This document shows positions 43,228 through 51,935 of a stretch of 64,000 nt of DNA, in pieces (the stretch's first letter is position 1; every line of letters begins with the position of its first letter). The DNA comes from Aquibacillus saliphilus (GTDB taxonomy: Bacteria > Bacillota > Bacilli > Bacillales > Amphibacillaceae), in assembly GCF_020404745.1 (NCBI RefSeq), contig NZ_JAIZAP010000009.1, forward strand, positions 1 through 64,000, read 5' to 3'. Under the pieces are notes generated by a model. It worked only from the letters and a program-made list of their open reading frames with translations. It searched no databases and was not told the DNA's origin. A program made the position numbers and the translations under genes.

Positions 43228-43989
43228 ATGAAATTGAAAGATAAGGTCGCGGTAGTTACAGGGGCAGCTTCAGGAATGGGTAAGGCAATTGCTGAGCTTT
43301 ATGCAAAAGAAGGGGCAAAGGTCGTTCTGGCAGATTTAAATCTTGAAGGTGTTGAAAGTGTTAAAGATGAGATTACTAGAGATGGTGGAAATGCAAAGGC
43401 GATAAAAGTAAATGTAGCAGAACTAGCAGATATAGAAAATATGATTGATACGGCAGTAAGTGAATATGGAACCCTAGATATATTAGTTAATAATGCGGGA
43501 ATTATGGATGGTTTTGAACCAGTTGGAGATATTCCAGATGAGAAATGGGACTTGATCTTTGATGTCAATACGAAGGGTGTTATGCGCGCCATGCGTAAAG
43601 CCTTACCTATTTTTCTTGAGAAAGAAAGTGGTGTAATTATTAATACCGCATCAACGGGTGGTTTTAGTGGCGCTCACGCAGGCGTTGCCTATGGAGCGTC
43701 CAAGCATGCTGTGGTAGGGATGACAAAAAATACTGGCTTTATGTATGCGAAAAAAGGAATTCGCTGTAATGCTATCGCACCAGGTGCAGTCGAAACAAAC
43801 ATTGGTTCTAGTATGACAGGTGTGAATCAATTCGGAATGGAACGGGCAGGCCTAACGCATGGTTTGTCTCCGCGGACTGGACAACCAGAAGAAATTGCAC
43901 AGGCGGCATTATTTTTAGCATCGGATGATTCAAGCTTTGTAAATGGTACAGTCATAACAGTTGATGGCGGTTGGACTTCAGCCTTTTAA
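43228..43989 (+). CDS. SDR-family oxidoreductase
   Basis: A 253-residue classical SDR. TGAASGMG is at 12-19, NNAGIMDG at about 90-97, the Ser in NTASTGGFSG (about 139-148) and Tyr-x3-Lys in YGASKHA (about 156-162). IAPGAVETNIGSS (about 188-200) and FVNGTVITVDGGWTSAF end it. A cre-like site upstream suggests a catabolic or fermentative role, for example a secondary alcohol or acetoin/diol substrate. TAATGGGGG precedes the ATG. Confidence 0.9.
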   Translation: MKLKDKVAVVTGAASGMGKAIAELYAKEGAKVVLADLNLEGVESVKDEITRDGGNAKAIKVNVAELADIENMIDTAVSEYGTLDILVNNAGIMDGFEPVGDIPDEKWDLIFDVNTKGVMRAMRKALPIFLEKESGVIINTASTGGFSGAHAGVAYGASKHAVVGMTKNTGFMYAKKGIRCNAIAPGAVETNIGSSMTGVNQFGMERAGLTHGLSPRTGQPEEIAQAALFLASDDSSFVNGTVITVDGGWTSAF

Positions 43990-44004
43990 ATAATAAATGA
44001 AAAA

Positions 44005-44046
44005 AGAGGTCAGACACTAGTTCCATAGGTGTCTGGCCTTTTTTGT
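44005..44046 (+). terminator. Rho-independent terminator
   Basis: AGAGGTCAGACAC pairs with GTGTCTGGCCTTT around AGTTCCATAG-type loop, followed by T-run. It ends the SDR gene. Confidence 0.85.
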
Positions 44047-44167
44047 TTTTTATGAAAACGATTCAAACTTCGGTGGGAATTTTTCGGGCACTGTAACTTA
44101 GGACAGGCTAATCGCGACTAATACATTATAATCTTATTATTTACATAAGAATGGATGTGAGATACAG

Positions 44168-45295
44168 ATGAAGAAAAGACTATGCATAGCTCTCTTATTC
44201 ATGCTTGTCGCTTTGGCTGCCTGTGGGAATAACAATACGGGTACAGAGGGCGGCGGAGGTCAACCAACTGTAAACGGAAAAAATGAGCTCAATGTTCAGG
44301 GTGTAAATGATGTTGACGTTACTAATATGCATGGAAGAATTCAGGGGTGGGATAAGATGGAGGCCTTCTACGAAAACATGCAGAAGGGTATTGCTTCTGA
44401 TTTACGTGTTGTCCACTACACGACTGAAGGGGATCCGATGGTAACAGATTTAACGTATGCTGGAGAATCACTTGAAATTATGCATGATACTAGCCGGGAC
44501 GCTTTTGGAAGTGGAGGAATAAGTACGAACGACTGTGGTAATCTGATCAAGGAAACGAATTACACTAATACTTCTTATATTGCGATTGACTGTAATAATG
44601 GTTCGCATGGGATGGATGAGATTCTACAAATGAATTACAATATGAGTCAGCAAGATCGTTTTGAACTAGAGTTGAAATATGGCGTGGATCTCGAGAACGA
44701 AATTAATACCTTAACAAACACAAAGAAAAAAGCGACCGAAACCAAAATCAATAGTGAATTGGACCTTCCCGATAATGTAATGCAAGAAGTGTATAAGCGA
44801 TTAGTGCTCACCAATTATTTAGCTGAAAAAGAGTTACAGTCTAGCTGTGAGGCAGAGGATGCAATGGACTATCATCTAAAGGTTCATATAAACGGAGGAG
44901 AACAGAACTTTCGCTGGGCAGCTTGTGATCAAAGTAAAGATGGTGTGAACTTGACTCAGATTGCAGCATATATCATTGAGCAATCCGAAAATACAGGTAC
45001 TGAAAAGCAAGATGTTACGGTTGGAGGCTATGTGCTCGAAATAAAGGATGGCACCATGTTAATTGGTCAAGAACTAAATATGCTAGATTATCAATCATTA
45101 AAAGATGAGATAAAGGAGATTGATCTAGAAGCATTTGTTTTTGACTTCACTTCTATAACAGGTGTCAATACGGCTGAGTTCAATTTAGGTGACAAAATCC
45201 ATGCAACCATTGAAGGAAAGATAACAGGCTCAAATCCCGGTATGGCTAAGGTGAAAGAAATTGAGAAACTAGAAAGTGTCGAAAGCAGTAATTAA
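44168..45295 (+). CDS. Lipoprotein with DUF4362-like and DUF3221-like domains
   Basis: A 375-residue lipoprotein. The lipobox is LAAC (Cys at residue 19), with a Gly/Asn linker. The first domain (about 42-150) has MHGRIQGWDKMEAFYENMQ and GGISTNDCGNLIKE, the pattern of DUF4362. A middle helical part with Cys (SCEAEDAMDYHLK) is followed by a C-terminal OB-like DUF3221 domain (about 283-365; VGGYVLEIKDGTMLIG and GDKIHATIEGKITGSNPG). Such fusions are known in Bacillus. Function unknown; outer membrane face. GATGTGAGATAC before the ATG is a weak site. Confidence 0.75.
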   Translation: MKKRLCIALLFMLVALAACGNNNTGTEGGGGQPTVNGKNELNVQGVNDVDVTNMHGRIQGWDKMEAFYENMQKGIASDLRVVHYTTEGDPMVTDLTYAGESLEIMHDTSRDAFGSGGISTNDCGNLIKETNYTNTSYIAIDCNNGSHGMDEILQMNYNMSQQDRFELELKYGVDLENEINTLTNTKKKATETKINSELDLPDNVMQEVYKRLVLTNYLAEKELQSSCEAEDAMDYHLKVHINGGEQNFRWAACDQSKDGVNLTQIAAYIIEQSENTGTEKQDVTVGGYVLEIKDGTMLIGQELNMLDYQSLKDEIKEIDLEAFVFDFTSITGVNTAEFNLGDKIHATIEGKITGSNPGMAKVKEIEKLESVESSN

Positions 45296-45411
45296 ACAAT
45301 GTTTAAAAAAATTGGGTGCTTTCCCCAGATATCAACTCCAAAAGTAATTGATACAATTAGCTATGCCATTCAACAAAGAAAATGATTACAAGCGGAGGGA
45401 GGCTAATTATA

Positions 45412-45834
45412 TTGAGGTCAAAAGTTATCTTATTTATCTCATTGTCCTTAGTATTAGTTGTATTAGTCGTTTTAACTTTATCTAGAAACTTTCCACTTAA
45501 TTCTGGTAAAATAGGAAATCCGACAGCAAAGGAAATTTTAACTGGTAATCCTGATGCTGACATTCTGAAATTAGATGGGCTTGTTTATTCAAATGCCTCT
45601 GAATTAGAATGGATTAAAGATAATGAATATACTAGGGGCGATCAAATTGGTGAAATAAGGAAACAGACCACTAACACTTGGTGGTATCGAAACTTTTCTG
45701 CTTCAAAACTTCAAAAAGGAACAAAAATATACACTTCTAATGATAAAGAGTATAAAAGTGGTGATGCTCCTGTAATAGTATTAGTTGAAGGTAATAATGA
45801 ACTTCTCGTTTATCATTCACTAAGAGAGGGCTAG
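45412..45834 (+). CDS. Membrane-anchored extracellular protein
   Basis: About 140 residues with one N-terminal helix (about 5-23) and an outer domain with KLDGLVYSNASELEWI and NTWWYRNFSASKLQKG. The TTG at 45412 follows CGGAGGGAGG; the upstream ATG frame overlaps that site. Similar domains are seen in uncharacterised Bacillaceae proteins. Function unknown. Confidence 0.68.
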   Translation: MRSKVILFISLSLVLVVLVVLTLSRNFPLNSGKIGNPTAKEILTGNPDADILKLDGLVYSNASELEWIKDNEYTRGDQIGEIRKQTTNTWWYRNFSASKLQKGTKIYTSNDKEYKSGDAPVIVLVEGNNELLVYHSLREG

Positions 45835-45918
45835 ATGTCACGGGTGAATGAGGTTAACAATGGATCGTCAGAAGTGGCGACTTTTTCTACATAAAAAAGA
45901 TATGAAAGTAGGATTTAA

Positions 45919-46770
45919 ATGCTGAAAAAAATAGCAGATAGAGTGTATTATATGCCCCATTATTCAGAAACAGATCGCCCGGCATTAGGGTTAATTTGTG
46001 GCGAGAACTTTAGCTTAATTGTTGATTCGGGGAATTCACCTGAACATGCAAAAGATTTTCTTAAGCTAGCTAAACAGATGGATATACCACCGATAAAGCT
46101 TGTTGTTATTACACATTGGCACTGGGATCATATCTTTGGTATAAAAACGATGGATTATTTAACGATAAGTCATGATGATACGAAGAAGAAAATAGATTAT
46201 ATGAAAACCTTGAAATGGGATGATGCTTCAATAGATAAGCGAGTTGAGACTGGAGAAGAAATTGAATTTTGTAGAGATATGATAAAGTCTGAGATGCCCA
46301 CACGTGATCACTTGGAGCTAAAAGCCCCGGATGTAACATTTAAAGATAAGATTGAAATTGACTTGGGTGGAATAACCTGTGTAGTTGAACATGTTGGAGG
46401 GGTCCATGCCCACGATTCATCAATTATTTATATTCCTAAGGAAAAAGTTATCTTTCTAGGAGATTGCATCTATCAAGACTTCTATAGTGGCAATTGGAGT
46501 TATGATAAGAACGAATTAGGAAATCTATTAGATAAAATAAAAAAATACGAAGTAAATTACTATGTGTTAGGGCATCAAGATCCGAAAACACACGAGGAAA
46601 TGTGGCGTTTCTTTGATGAGTTAACAACTATTGGTGAAATTGTAGGTAATGAAATTACTCTTGATAAAGCACTTACTCGATTTAACGAGGTACAAAAAAA
46701 TAAACCGAACGAAGAACAACTTGAGTATATTCAAAACTTTGTAAATGGTAATCAAAAGAAATTCGGCTGA
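45919..46770 (+). CDS. MBL-fold metallo-hydrolase
   Basis: A 283-residue metallo-beta-lactamase-fold enzyme. The zinc motif is THWHWDHIFG (about 68-77), Gly-rich VEHVGGVHAHDSS (about 156-168) gives the next His, FLGDCIYQDF (about 182-191) the bridging Asp, and VLGHQDPKT (about 216-224) the last His. It is close to small-molecule or beta-lactamase-like hydrolases rather than true resistance enzymes. A decayed hairpin of the recurrent module (GGATCGTCAG, 45862) lies upstream. Confidence 0.9.
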   Translation: MLKKIADRVYYMPHYSETDRPALGLICGENFSLIVDSGNSPEHAKDFLKLAKQMDIPPIKLVVITHWHWDHIFGIKTMDYLTISHDDTKKKIDYMKTLKWDDASIDKRVETGEEIEFCRDMIKSEMPTRDHLELKAPDVTFKDKIEIDLGGITCVVEHVGGVHAHDSSIIYIPKEKVIFLGDCIYQDFYSGNWSYDKNELGNLLDKIKKYEVNYYVLGHQDPKTHEEMWRFFDELTTIGEIVGNEITLDKALTRFNEVQKNKPNEEQLEYIQNFVNGNQKKFG

Positions 46771-46853
46771 AGCTCATTCCTGGGATTTTAAAGTTTGATT
46801 CTTTAGCTAAAATAAGCAAGCTACGTTTCGGTGGAGAAACTACGAAATAGCAC

Positions 46854-46900
46854 ACTAACTAACAGACCAAATTCTCATATAATTTGGTCTGTTAGTTTTC
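46854..46900 (+). terminator. Rho-independent terminator
   Basis: AACTAACAGACCAAATT and its perfect complement flank a seven-base loop, with TTTTCC after. It ends the MBL gene. A further hairpin TTTATATCC/GGATATAAA follows at about 46904-46930. Confidence 0.88.
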
Positions 46901-46943
46901 CCGTTTATATCCATGTTTTTTGGATATAAACACTTGAATTAAC

Positions 46944-47039
46944 ATGCGAAATCACAACCCAAATAACACAATGACAATAGTTGTTATGTTTACTATGTTA
47001 ATTGGTATGCTATTTGCTATGTTGATTTTCTTTTACTAA
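46944..47039 (+). CDS. Possible 31-residue membrane peptide
   Basis: An ATG frame of 31 codons encodes MRNHNPNNTMTIVVMF and a continuous hydrophobic end of Met, Leu, Ile and Phe. Its single membrane helix is unlikely by chance in such low-GC spacer. No good ribosome site is visible. It lies between a terminator and a partial module copy. It may be a toxin-like or sporulation peptide; unproven. Confidence 0.35.
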   Translation: MRNHNPNNTMTIVVMFTMLIGMLFAMLIFFY

Positions 47040-47047
47040 GTAGATAA

Positions 47048-47126
47048 TTGTAATTTTCTGTTACAATAAATGTAGAGTTTGTGAATAATTTTTCTTAAAC
47101 TAACAAAGCAGTACTGTTGAATAAGA
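47048..47126 (+). repeat. Intergenic promoter module, distant partial copy 8
   Basis: TTGTAATTTTCTGTTACAAT, then GTTTGTGAATAATTTTT, CTTAAACTAACAAAGCAG and TACTGTTGAATAAG follow the same order and spacing as copies 1-7, but 21 kb away and without the hairpin. It points at the acetyltransferase at 47188. Confidence 0.65.
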
Positions 47127-47187
47127 TTGGGTTTAATTATCCTTAAATAAAATATTTTCGAAAAATGGTAAAAGGAAGTGTGCACTA

Positions 47188-47733
47188 TTGGATAGTGAAA
47201 GTAAGATCATTATTTCTCCATTAAATAATGAATTAATAGAGGATATCAATAAGACTAATGATTCTTTTAAGTTATATGGTAGAGTTGTCCCCAGTTTACA
47301 ATCAGGAAAGTGGTCTTATAAAGAGATTCTTTTTGATGAAACTAGAGAAACAAGTTTTCCAGATGACAAACTTAATTGGAGCCAATATATAAATCGAGAT
47401 GATAAAGCTTTGTTTTTAGCTTATATGAATAATACTTGCATAGGACAAATTAGAATAATTAAGGATTGGAATCGCTTCTGTTATATTGAAAACATTGCTA
47501 CTAAAAAGGATTATAGAGGCAATGGAGTCGGAAAGTTACTCTTAAATAAAGCGCAAGAGTGGGCAAAACAAAGAAAACTTATCGGAATGTCCTTGGAAGC
47601 ACAAGATGATAATCTTGGTGCATGCAAATTTTATGTGAAACAAGGATTCATATTAGGTGGAGTTGACACACTAAAGCATTCATATAATCCTAATATTGAA
47701 ACCACTTTGTACTGGTATAAGTTATTCAAGTAA
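47188..47733 (+). CDS. satA: Streptothricin acetyltransferase-like GNAT protein
   Basis: A 181-residue GNAT enzyme closely matching the SatA/YyaR group of Bacillus. FKLYGRVVPSLQSGKWSYKE (about 27-46), ALFLAYMNNTCIGQIRI (about 74-90), then motif A NIATKKDYRGNGVGKLLL (about 102-119) and LEAQDDNLGACKFYVKQGF (about 136-154) are characteristic. Such enzymes acetylate the beta-lysine of streptothricin. The TTG start has AAAGGAAGTG upstream. It lies behind a partial module copy and before a strong terminator. Confidence 0.85.
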   Translation: MDSESKIIISPLNNELIEDINKTNDSFKLYGRVVPSLQSGKWSYKEILFDETRETSFPDDKLNWSQYINRDDKALFLAYMNNTCIGQIRIIKDWNRFCYIENIATKKDYRGNGVGKLLLNKAQEWAKQRKLIGMSLEAQDDNLGACKFYVKQGFILGGVDTLKHSYNPNIETTLYWYKLFK

Positions 47734-47765
47734 ACCAGCTAATAGTTGATCAAGACAATATAACC

Positions 47766-47806
47766 AACAAACGCTTGGACATTAAAATGTTCAAGCGTTT
47801 GTTGTT
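47766..47806 (+). terminator. Rho-independent terminator
   Basis: AACAAACGCTTGGACATT pairs perfectly with AATGTTCAAGCGTTTGTT around two bases, followed by GTTTGTT. It ends satA. Confidence 0.88.
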
Positions 47807-47814
47807 TGTTATTT

Positions 47815-48035
47815 GAGTGCGCATTCCGGTACGCCGAGTGAGAATAACCCCGAGGTGAGTGCGCATTCCTGTACGCTGAGTGAGAATAACCCCGAGGTGA
47901 GTGCGCATTTCGGGACGCCGAGTGAGAATAAACCAAGGTTGAGTGCGCATTCCTGTATGCTGAGTGAGAATAACCCCGAGGTGAGTGCGCATTCCGGTAT
48001 GCCGACGAGAATAGCCCCGGGGTGAGTACGCATAC
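47815..48035. repeat. 42-bp imperfect tandem repeat array
   Basis: Units begin at 47815, 47857, 47899, 47941 and 47983, each starting GAGTGCGCATT and ending AACCCCGAGGT or close to it; the last is 41 bases, and a partial sixth begins at 48024. The array is far richer in GC than the surroundings. Since 42 is a multiple of three, several frames stay open, but they encode repeated low-complexity peptides in all frames and lack ribosome sites, so no gene is called. Confidence 0.92.
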
Positions 48036-48135
48036 GGTCGCATTGGGCAGAATACTTCGCTTTCCGATAGAAAAGACTTTTCTATCTGCATAATTATCTT
48101 TATGATTAAGGGAAAAAGGTTTGGTGGGATTTTCA

Positions 48136-48777
48136 TTGTCTAGCTTAGAAAATATAAAATATGTTTGGTATGCAAGCTATGGTTCTAATTTAAGTAGAGA
48201 TAGATTTTTATGCTATATAAAAGGTGGTAAACCTATTGGCTCTGAAAAAGTGGAGGTAGGATGTAGAGATAAATCACTTCCAATCGAAGAATCAACCTAT
48301 ATCATGCGTTATCCTCTATATTTTGCAAAAGCATCAGAGCGTTGGCAAAAACAAGGAGTAGCTTTTATAGGGTTACAAAAGGATGAAAAGTTTCATACAT
48401 ACAGTCGAAAGTATTTAATAACAGTAGAGCAATTTAAGGATGTTGTGAAACAAGAGAATAACGGAGAAGTAGTAGAAATAGATTTCGATGAAGTCTTAAG
48501 TAACGGATACAAGACAATAAGAGACTCATGGTACGGAACTATCTTGTATTTAGGTGAGGTTGATGGCTATCCAATGTTAACTTTCACAGCTGATTGGGAC
48601 TTAGATGTTCCCTTTAATAAACCATCTGAAGAATACCTAAGTATGATAATAAGTGGTTTGAAAACATCCGTTGAACTCGAAAATACAGAGATTGTAAATT
48701 ATTTAAGTTCCAAACCAGGAATTGCGAATAATTTCACTAACACCGATCTTGAAAAACTAATTGAATCAATTTCATAA
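48136..48777 (+). CDS. Gamma-glutamylcyclotransferase-like protein
   Basis: A 213-residue protein beginning with YVWYASYGSNLSRDRF (about 9-24), the YxxYGSNL loop of the AIG2/GGCT-like fold. VEIDFDEVLSNGYKTIRDSW and WYGTILYLGEVDGYPMLTFT follow. The catalytic Glu cannot be placed with certainty. The TTG at 48136 follows GGTGGGA. The role may be handling gamma-glutamyl compounds; unproven. Confidence 0.65.
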   Translation: MSSLENIKYVWYASYGSNLSRDRFLCYIKGGKPIGSEKVEVGCRDKSLPIEESTYIMRYPLYFAKASERWQKQGVAFIGLQKDEKFHTYSRKYLITVEQFKDVVKQENNGEVVEIDFDEVLSNGYKTIRDSWYGTILYLGEVDGYPMLTFTADWDLDVPFNKPSEEYLSMIISGLKTSVELENTEIVNYLSSKPGIANNFTNTDLEKLIESIS

Positions 48778-48795
48778 TTACCTTATGCAGTAATT

Positions 48796-48846
48796 TTCAT
48801 CTTCATATAGTTTGGGAACGGTCTATCCCAACTATATGAAGATGAA
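48796..48846 (+). terminator. Strong terminator-like hairpin
   Basis: A perfect stem of about 21 bases begins TTCATCTTCATATAGTT and returns after nine bases. It ends the GGCT-like gene. Confidence 0.8.
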
Positions 48847-48883
48847 GAATACAAAAAAACAGTATTATGAAATTGATAAATAA

Positions 48884-48936
48884 AGGCCAGATCTTAAAGT
48901 ATGGAATTTGTTCATATTTGAGGATCTGGCTTTTTT
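48884..48936 (+). terminator. Second terminator-like hairpin
   Basis: GGCCAGATCTTAAA and TTTGAGGATCTGGC pair around a long loop, followed by TTTTTT. It lies in the 380-base spacer before the MFS gene; no gene is seen in the rest of it. Confidence 0.7.
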
Positions 48937-49028
48937 GAACTCATTATTCTATTAAGGTCCAGAATCTTTTTGAACTCCTAAATTAATTGGGGTTGTAAAA
49001 ATTGCACTTTAAATTTATAATTAATAAT

Positions 49029-49044
49029 ATACCTATACGGGTAT
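49029..49044 (+). promoter_or_regulatory. Palindromic operator candidate
   Basis: ATACC-TATACG-GGTAT is an imperfect palindrome about 115 bases upstream of the MFS gene. Its arms recall CsoR/CstR-type operators (copper or sulfur sensing). No such regulator is in the window, so this is a weak inference. Confidence 0.35.
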
Positions 49045-49157
49045 GTGTTTTTGGTTCGTTGAAAAAATATGTACTTTTTTAAAAAAGAGTGAGTATATTA
49101 CGAGTGACGATAGATAACGATTTGAACTTATATTTTCTTAGATAGGGTGTTAAATTC

Positions 49158-50465
49158 ATGCTCAGACAAAAGAAGTCAGGAGCCAAAAATAAGGATTTGA
49201 TACAAGACTATGTTGATAATCCAGATAAACAACGACAATTATATAAACGGACATTAATTATAATAGTGATTGCGCAGATTCTTGGCGGAGCGGGCCTTGC
49301 TGCGGGTATAACAGTAGGGGCACTACTTGCAGAAGATATGTTGGGTACAAATAGTTTTGCAGGAATTCCAATTGCATTATTTACTCTAGGTTCAGCTGGA
49401 GCTGCCCTAATTGTTGGACATCTTTCTCAACGTTTTGGACGTCGCACAGGTCTTGCAGCAGGTTTTATTGCCGGTGGAATTGGTGCAGTGGGGGTAGTTA
49501 TTGCAGCTGTAACAGGTAGTATAATTCTTTTGTTTGTATCTTTACTAGTTTATGGTGCAGGTACAGCAACGAACCTACAAGCTCGGTATGCAGGAACAGA
49601 CTTAGCAAGTACAAAGCAGCGGGGAACTGCTGTAAGTGTTGCGCTAGTAGCGACAACATTTGGTGCTGTTGCAGGTCCCAACTTAGTTGATGTAATGGGA
49701 CAATTTGCAATCTCGATCGGGGTACCTGCACTTGCTGGGCCATTTATCTTGGCTGCAACTGCTTTTATTCTAGCTGGTGTGGTGTTGTTACTATTACTTC
49801 ATCCAGATCCACTTAAAATTGCGGAAGCACTTGCTATCAAGCAGCAGAAAATGGATGAAAGTAAAGATACTAAAGAAAACGAAACACCTCAATTAAATTC
49901 CCGGGGAGTTATGGTTGGGGCTACTGTAATGGTTTTGACCCAAATCGTTATGGTTGCGGTAATGACGATGACACCTGTGCATATGGGAGACCATGGCCAT
50001 GGATTAAGTGATGTGGGATTAATAATAGGGATCCATATTGGTGCTATGTATTTGCCTTCACTTGTTACAGGAGTTCTTGTTGATAAAATTGGACGTAATG
50101 TGATGGCGGCTGCTTCTGGAATAACCCTACTATTAGCTGGTGTTATGGCTGCTTATGCGCCAACTGATTCTTTAGTCGTACTCACTATCTCATTAGCTCT
50201 ACTAGGTCTAGGGTGGAATTTTGGTTTAATTAGTGGAACTGCACTTATCATCGATGCGACTACACCATTAAATCGTGCTAAGACTCAAGGGACAGTCGAT
50301 GTTTTAATTGCTCTTGCTGGTGCTACTGGTGGAGCTTTATCTGGAATTGTAGTCGCTTATTCTAGTTTTACTGCATTATCACTCGGAAGTGGAATTCTTT
50401 CACTGATTTTTGTTCCGGTTGTTGTTATCGCTATACGTAACAATAGTAAAAAAGGGAAGCAATGA
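49158..50465 (+). CDS. MFS transporter
   Basis: A 435-residue, 12-helix major facilitator. A polar N-terminus (about 1-30) is followed by ILGGAGLAAGITVGALLAED. The loop 2-3 motif is GHLSQRFGRRTGL (about 93-105), and LQARYAGTDLAS follows. The central loop is charged (MDESKDTKENETPQ). HMGDHGHGLSDVG in the second half gives several His near the membrane face. The substrate is unknown. The ATG has ATAGGGTG upstream. Confidence 0.87.
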   Translation: MLRQKKSGAKNKDLIQDYVDNPDKQRQLYKRTLIIIVIAQILGGAGLAAGITVGALLAEDMLGTNSFAGIPIALFTLGSAGAALIVGHLSQRFGRRTGLAAGFIAGGIGAVGVVIAAVTGSIILLFVSLLVYGAGTATNLQARYAGTDLASTKQRGTAVSVALVATTFGAVAGPNLVDVMGQFAISIGVPALAGPFILAATAFILAGVVLLLLLHPDPLKIAEALAIKQQKMDESKDTKENETPQLNSRGVMVGATVMVLTQIVMVAVMTMTPVHMGDHGHGLSDVGLIIGIHIGAMYLPSLVTGVLVDKIGRNVMAAASGITLLLAGVMAAYAPTDSLVVLTISLALLGLGWNFGLISGTALIIDATTPLNRAKTQGTVDVLIALAGATGGALSGIVVAYSSFTALSLGSGILSLIFVPVVVIAIRNNSKKGKQ

Positions 50466-50544
50466 GATAGTAAGGGGATTAAAGCATACTAGACTGATAG
50501 TTAACGGGTTCTATTATGAGGTGGTAAACAATATAATTCATTTA

Positions 50545-50589
50545 AAGTCGCATGGAAATTCGCAATGAATTTCACATGCTTCTTTTTTT
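50545..50589 (+). terminator. Rho-independent terminator
   Basis: AAGTCGCATGGAAATTC pairs with GAATTTCACATGCTTCTT with small bulges, then TTTTTTT. It ends the MFS gene. Confidence 0.8.
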
Positions 50590-50742
50590 GTCAATCTGGG
50601 CTTATTAGAAAAAGTCATAGAAAACCTTGTATTTAATGGTAGTATCAAACAGAGTAGTTCTTTTTGAAGAAGGCTTAAAAATGTGTCATACAAACTATAA
50701 CTACAGTAAACAAGGGTGTTTATCCATGATTGGAGAGATAAA

Positions 50743-51207
50743 ATGATTAAGTTAAGTAAAGTTAATAAAGTAGAATTTGATAAGTATTTGGATTTCCTGA
50801 TTTCTGACCATGCTCAAGAAATTATTAAAAATTTCAACTTAACAATGGAGCAAGCTTTGGAAGAATCTGAAATGATGATTAATGACATGTTTAAGGACGG
50901 GGTATCTACGGAAGGTCAATATTTGTACAATATCGAAGACGTTAATTCCAATCAAAAAGTTGGAATACTTTGGTACAGTATAATTCCAGAAATTAATCAA
51001 GCATACTTGTACCATATTTTAATAGATGAATCCCACAGAGGTAAAGGTTATGGGAGGAAGTCTCTAGAGAAACTTCAATCTAAGCTTAAAGAATATGGTG
51101 TGATTTCTATTGGTTTAAGTGTATTTGGAAGTAATGAAGGTGCTTATCGATTATACAAGACATTAGGATATTCAACGACAAGGATATCGATGGAGAAAGT
51201 TCTATAA
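50743..51207 (+). CDS. GNAT-family N-acetyltransferase
   Basis: A 154-residue GNAT enzyme. AYLYHILIDESHRGKGYGRK (about 86-105) is motif A, and LSVFGSNEGAYRLYKTLGYS (about 126-145) the motif B region typical of RimI-like members. The ATG at 50743 has TGGAGAGA upstream; the frame from 50716 lacks a site. The acceptor is unknown. Confidence 0.87.
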   Translation: MIKLSKVNKVEFDKYLDFLISDHAQEIIKNFNLTMEQALEESEMMINDMFKDGVSTEGQYLYNIEDVNSNQKVGILWYSIIPEINQAYLYHILIDESHRGKGYGRKSLEKLQSKLKEYGVISIGLSVFGSNEGAYRLYKTLGYSTTRISMEKVL

Positions 51208-51212
51208 GTTAA

Positions 51213-51356
51213 AAATTTGAATTAGATAGAAGTACTTCTTTAAGGAGCTACAGAAATCTTGAAGATTCTTCGTATCATTTAGATATTAAATTAAAAGATT
51301 TCTTAGGAGAGTTTATCATTGAAGAAGAAACTATAAGTAAAATTCCTAAAGAATGA
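51213..51356 (+). pseudogene. Gene remnant without start codon
   Basis: A 47-codon open frame directly after the GNAT stop encodes a protein-like sequence (SLRSYRNLEDSSYHLDIKLK; KDFLGEFIIEEETI) and has no start. It is probably the 3' end of a deleted gene. Confidence 0.35.
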
Positions 51357-51466
51357 TATGACTAGCTGAAAATGTTTATTATTTAATTTACTTTCACTTT
51401 GAATGCTTACTATTTTAATAGTGAGAGGAGTCACTGGTGCGTTAATCGAAAAAATGGTAACAATCA

Positions 51467-51494
51467 AAATCCCCCACACAATGTGGGGGGATTG
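51467..51494 (-). terminator. Terminator of cwlJ
   Basis: AATCCCCCACA and TGTGGGGGGATT pair around a few bases. On the minus strand it is followed by TTTTGATT. It lies directly after the cwlJ stop. Confidence 0.8.
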
Positions 51495-51935
51495 TTAATA
51501 TCTATAAGCACTTTCGCATGTATTAGCTACTGGTTCATAATAACAATGTTGTTTATATTGTCCAGCAAATGGTTGACCGTACCATGTAGGAGGACATTCA
51601 GCATACGGATTAAAATACCAAAGAGCATACTTAGAAGGATGTTGTCTCCAATATTTTATAACTTGTCGTGCTAAATTTCTTTCTATTTCTCTTGCCGGGC
51701 TATAAAATAAATTGCCTTTTTGTACTGCTTCAAAAGAATAATTTCCACCTTGAACTTGAAAAATTACATCCCGTATGGACCTTACATCCTTAAAATCTAA
51801 ACAATCAGCTCTTGATCGATTTACAATGACATTCCCAACCATAAGCATCCCTAGTCGTCCTTCGCCCTCGGCTTCTGCCCTTATCATCCTTGCTATTAAA
51901 TCAATGTCTTTTTCGGTATATGCCACTCTTGTCAC
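51495..51935 (-). CDS. cwlJ: Spore cortex-lytic cell wall hydrolase CwlJ
   Basis: A 146-residue SleB-catalytic-domain protein without signal peptide, as in CwlJ. DLIARMIRAEAEGEG (about 9-23) holds the catalytic Glu, followed by GMLMVGNVIVNRSRADCLDF (about 26-45) and ALWYFNPYAECPPTWYGQPF (about 105-124). Length and ends agree with B. subtilis CwlJ (142). It degrades cortex during calcium-dipicolinate-triggered germination. The usual partner gerQ is not adjacent. The GTG at 51935 is preferred; the ATG at 51941 overlaps AGAGGTG. Confidence 0.92.
   Translation of the reverse strand: MTRVAYTEKDIDLIARMIRAEAEGEGRLGMLMVGNVIVNRSRADCLDFKDVRSIRDVIFQVQGGNYSFEAVQKGNLFYSPAREIERNLARQVIKYWRQHPSKYALWYFNPYAECPPTWYGQPFAGQYKQHCYYEPVANTCESAYRY

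Noticed and set aside
47815-48035. CRISPR array
   Set aside because: The whole 42-bp unit is conserved without variable spacers, and there are no cas genes.
47739-48136. Overlapping open frames with repeated YSHSAYRNAHSPRG-like peptides
   Set aside because: They follow from the 42-bp tandem repeat whose period is a multiple of three; frames are open on both strands, have no ribosome sites and encode only the repeat.
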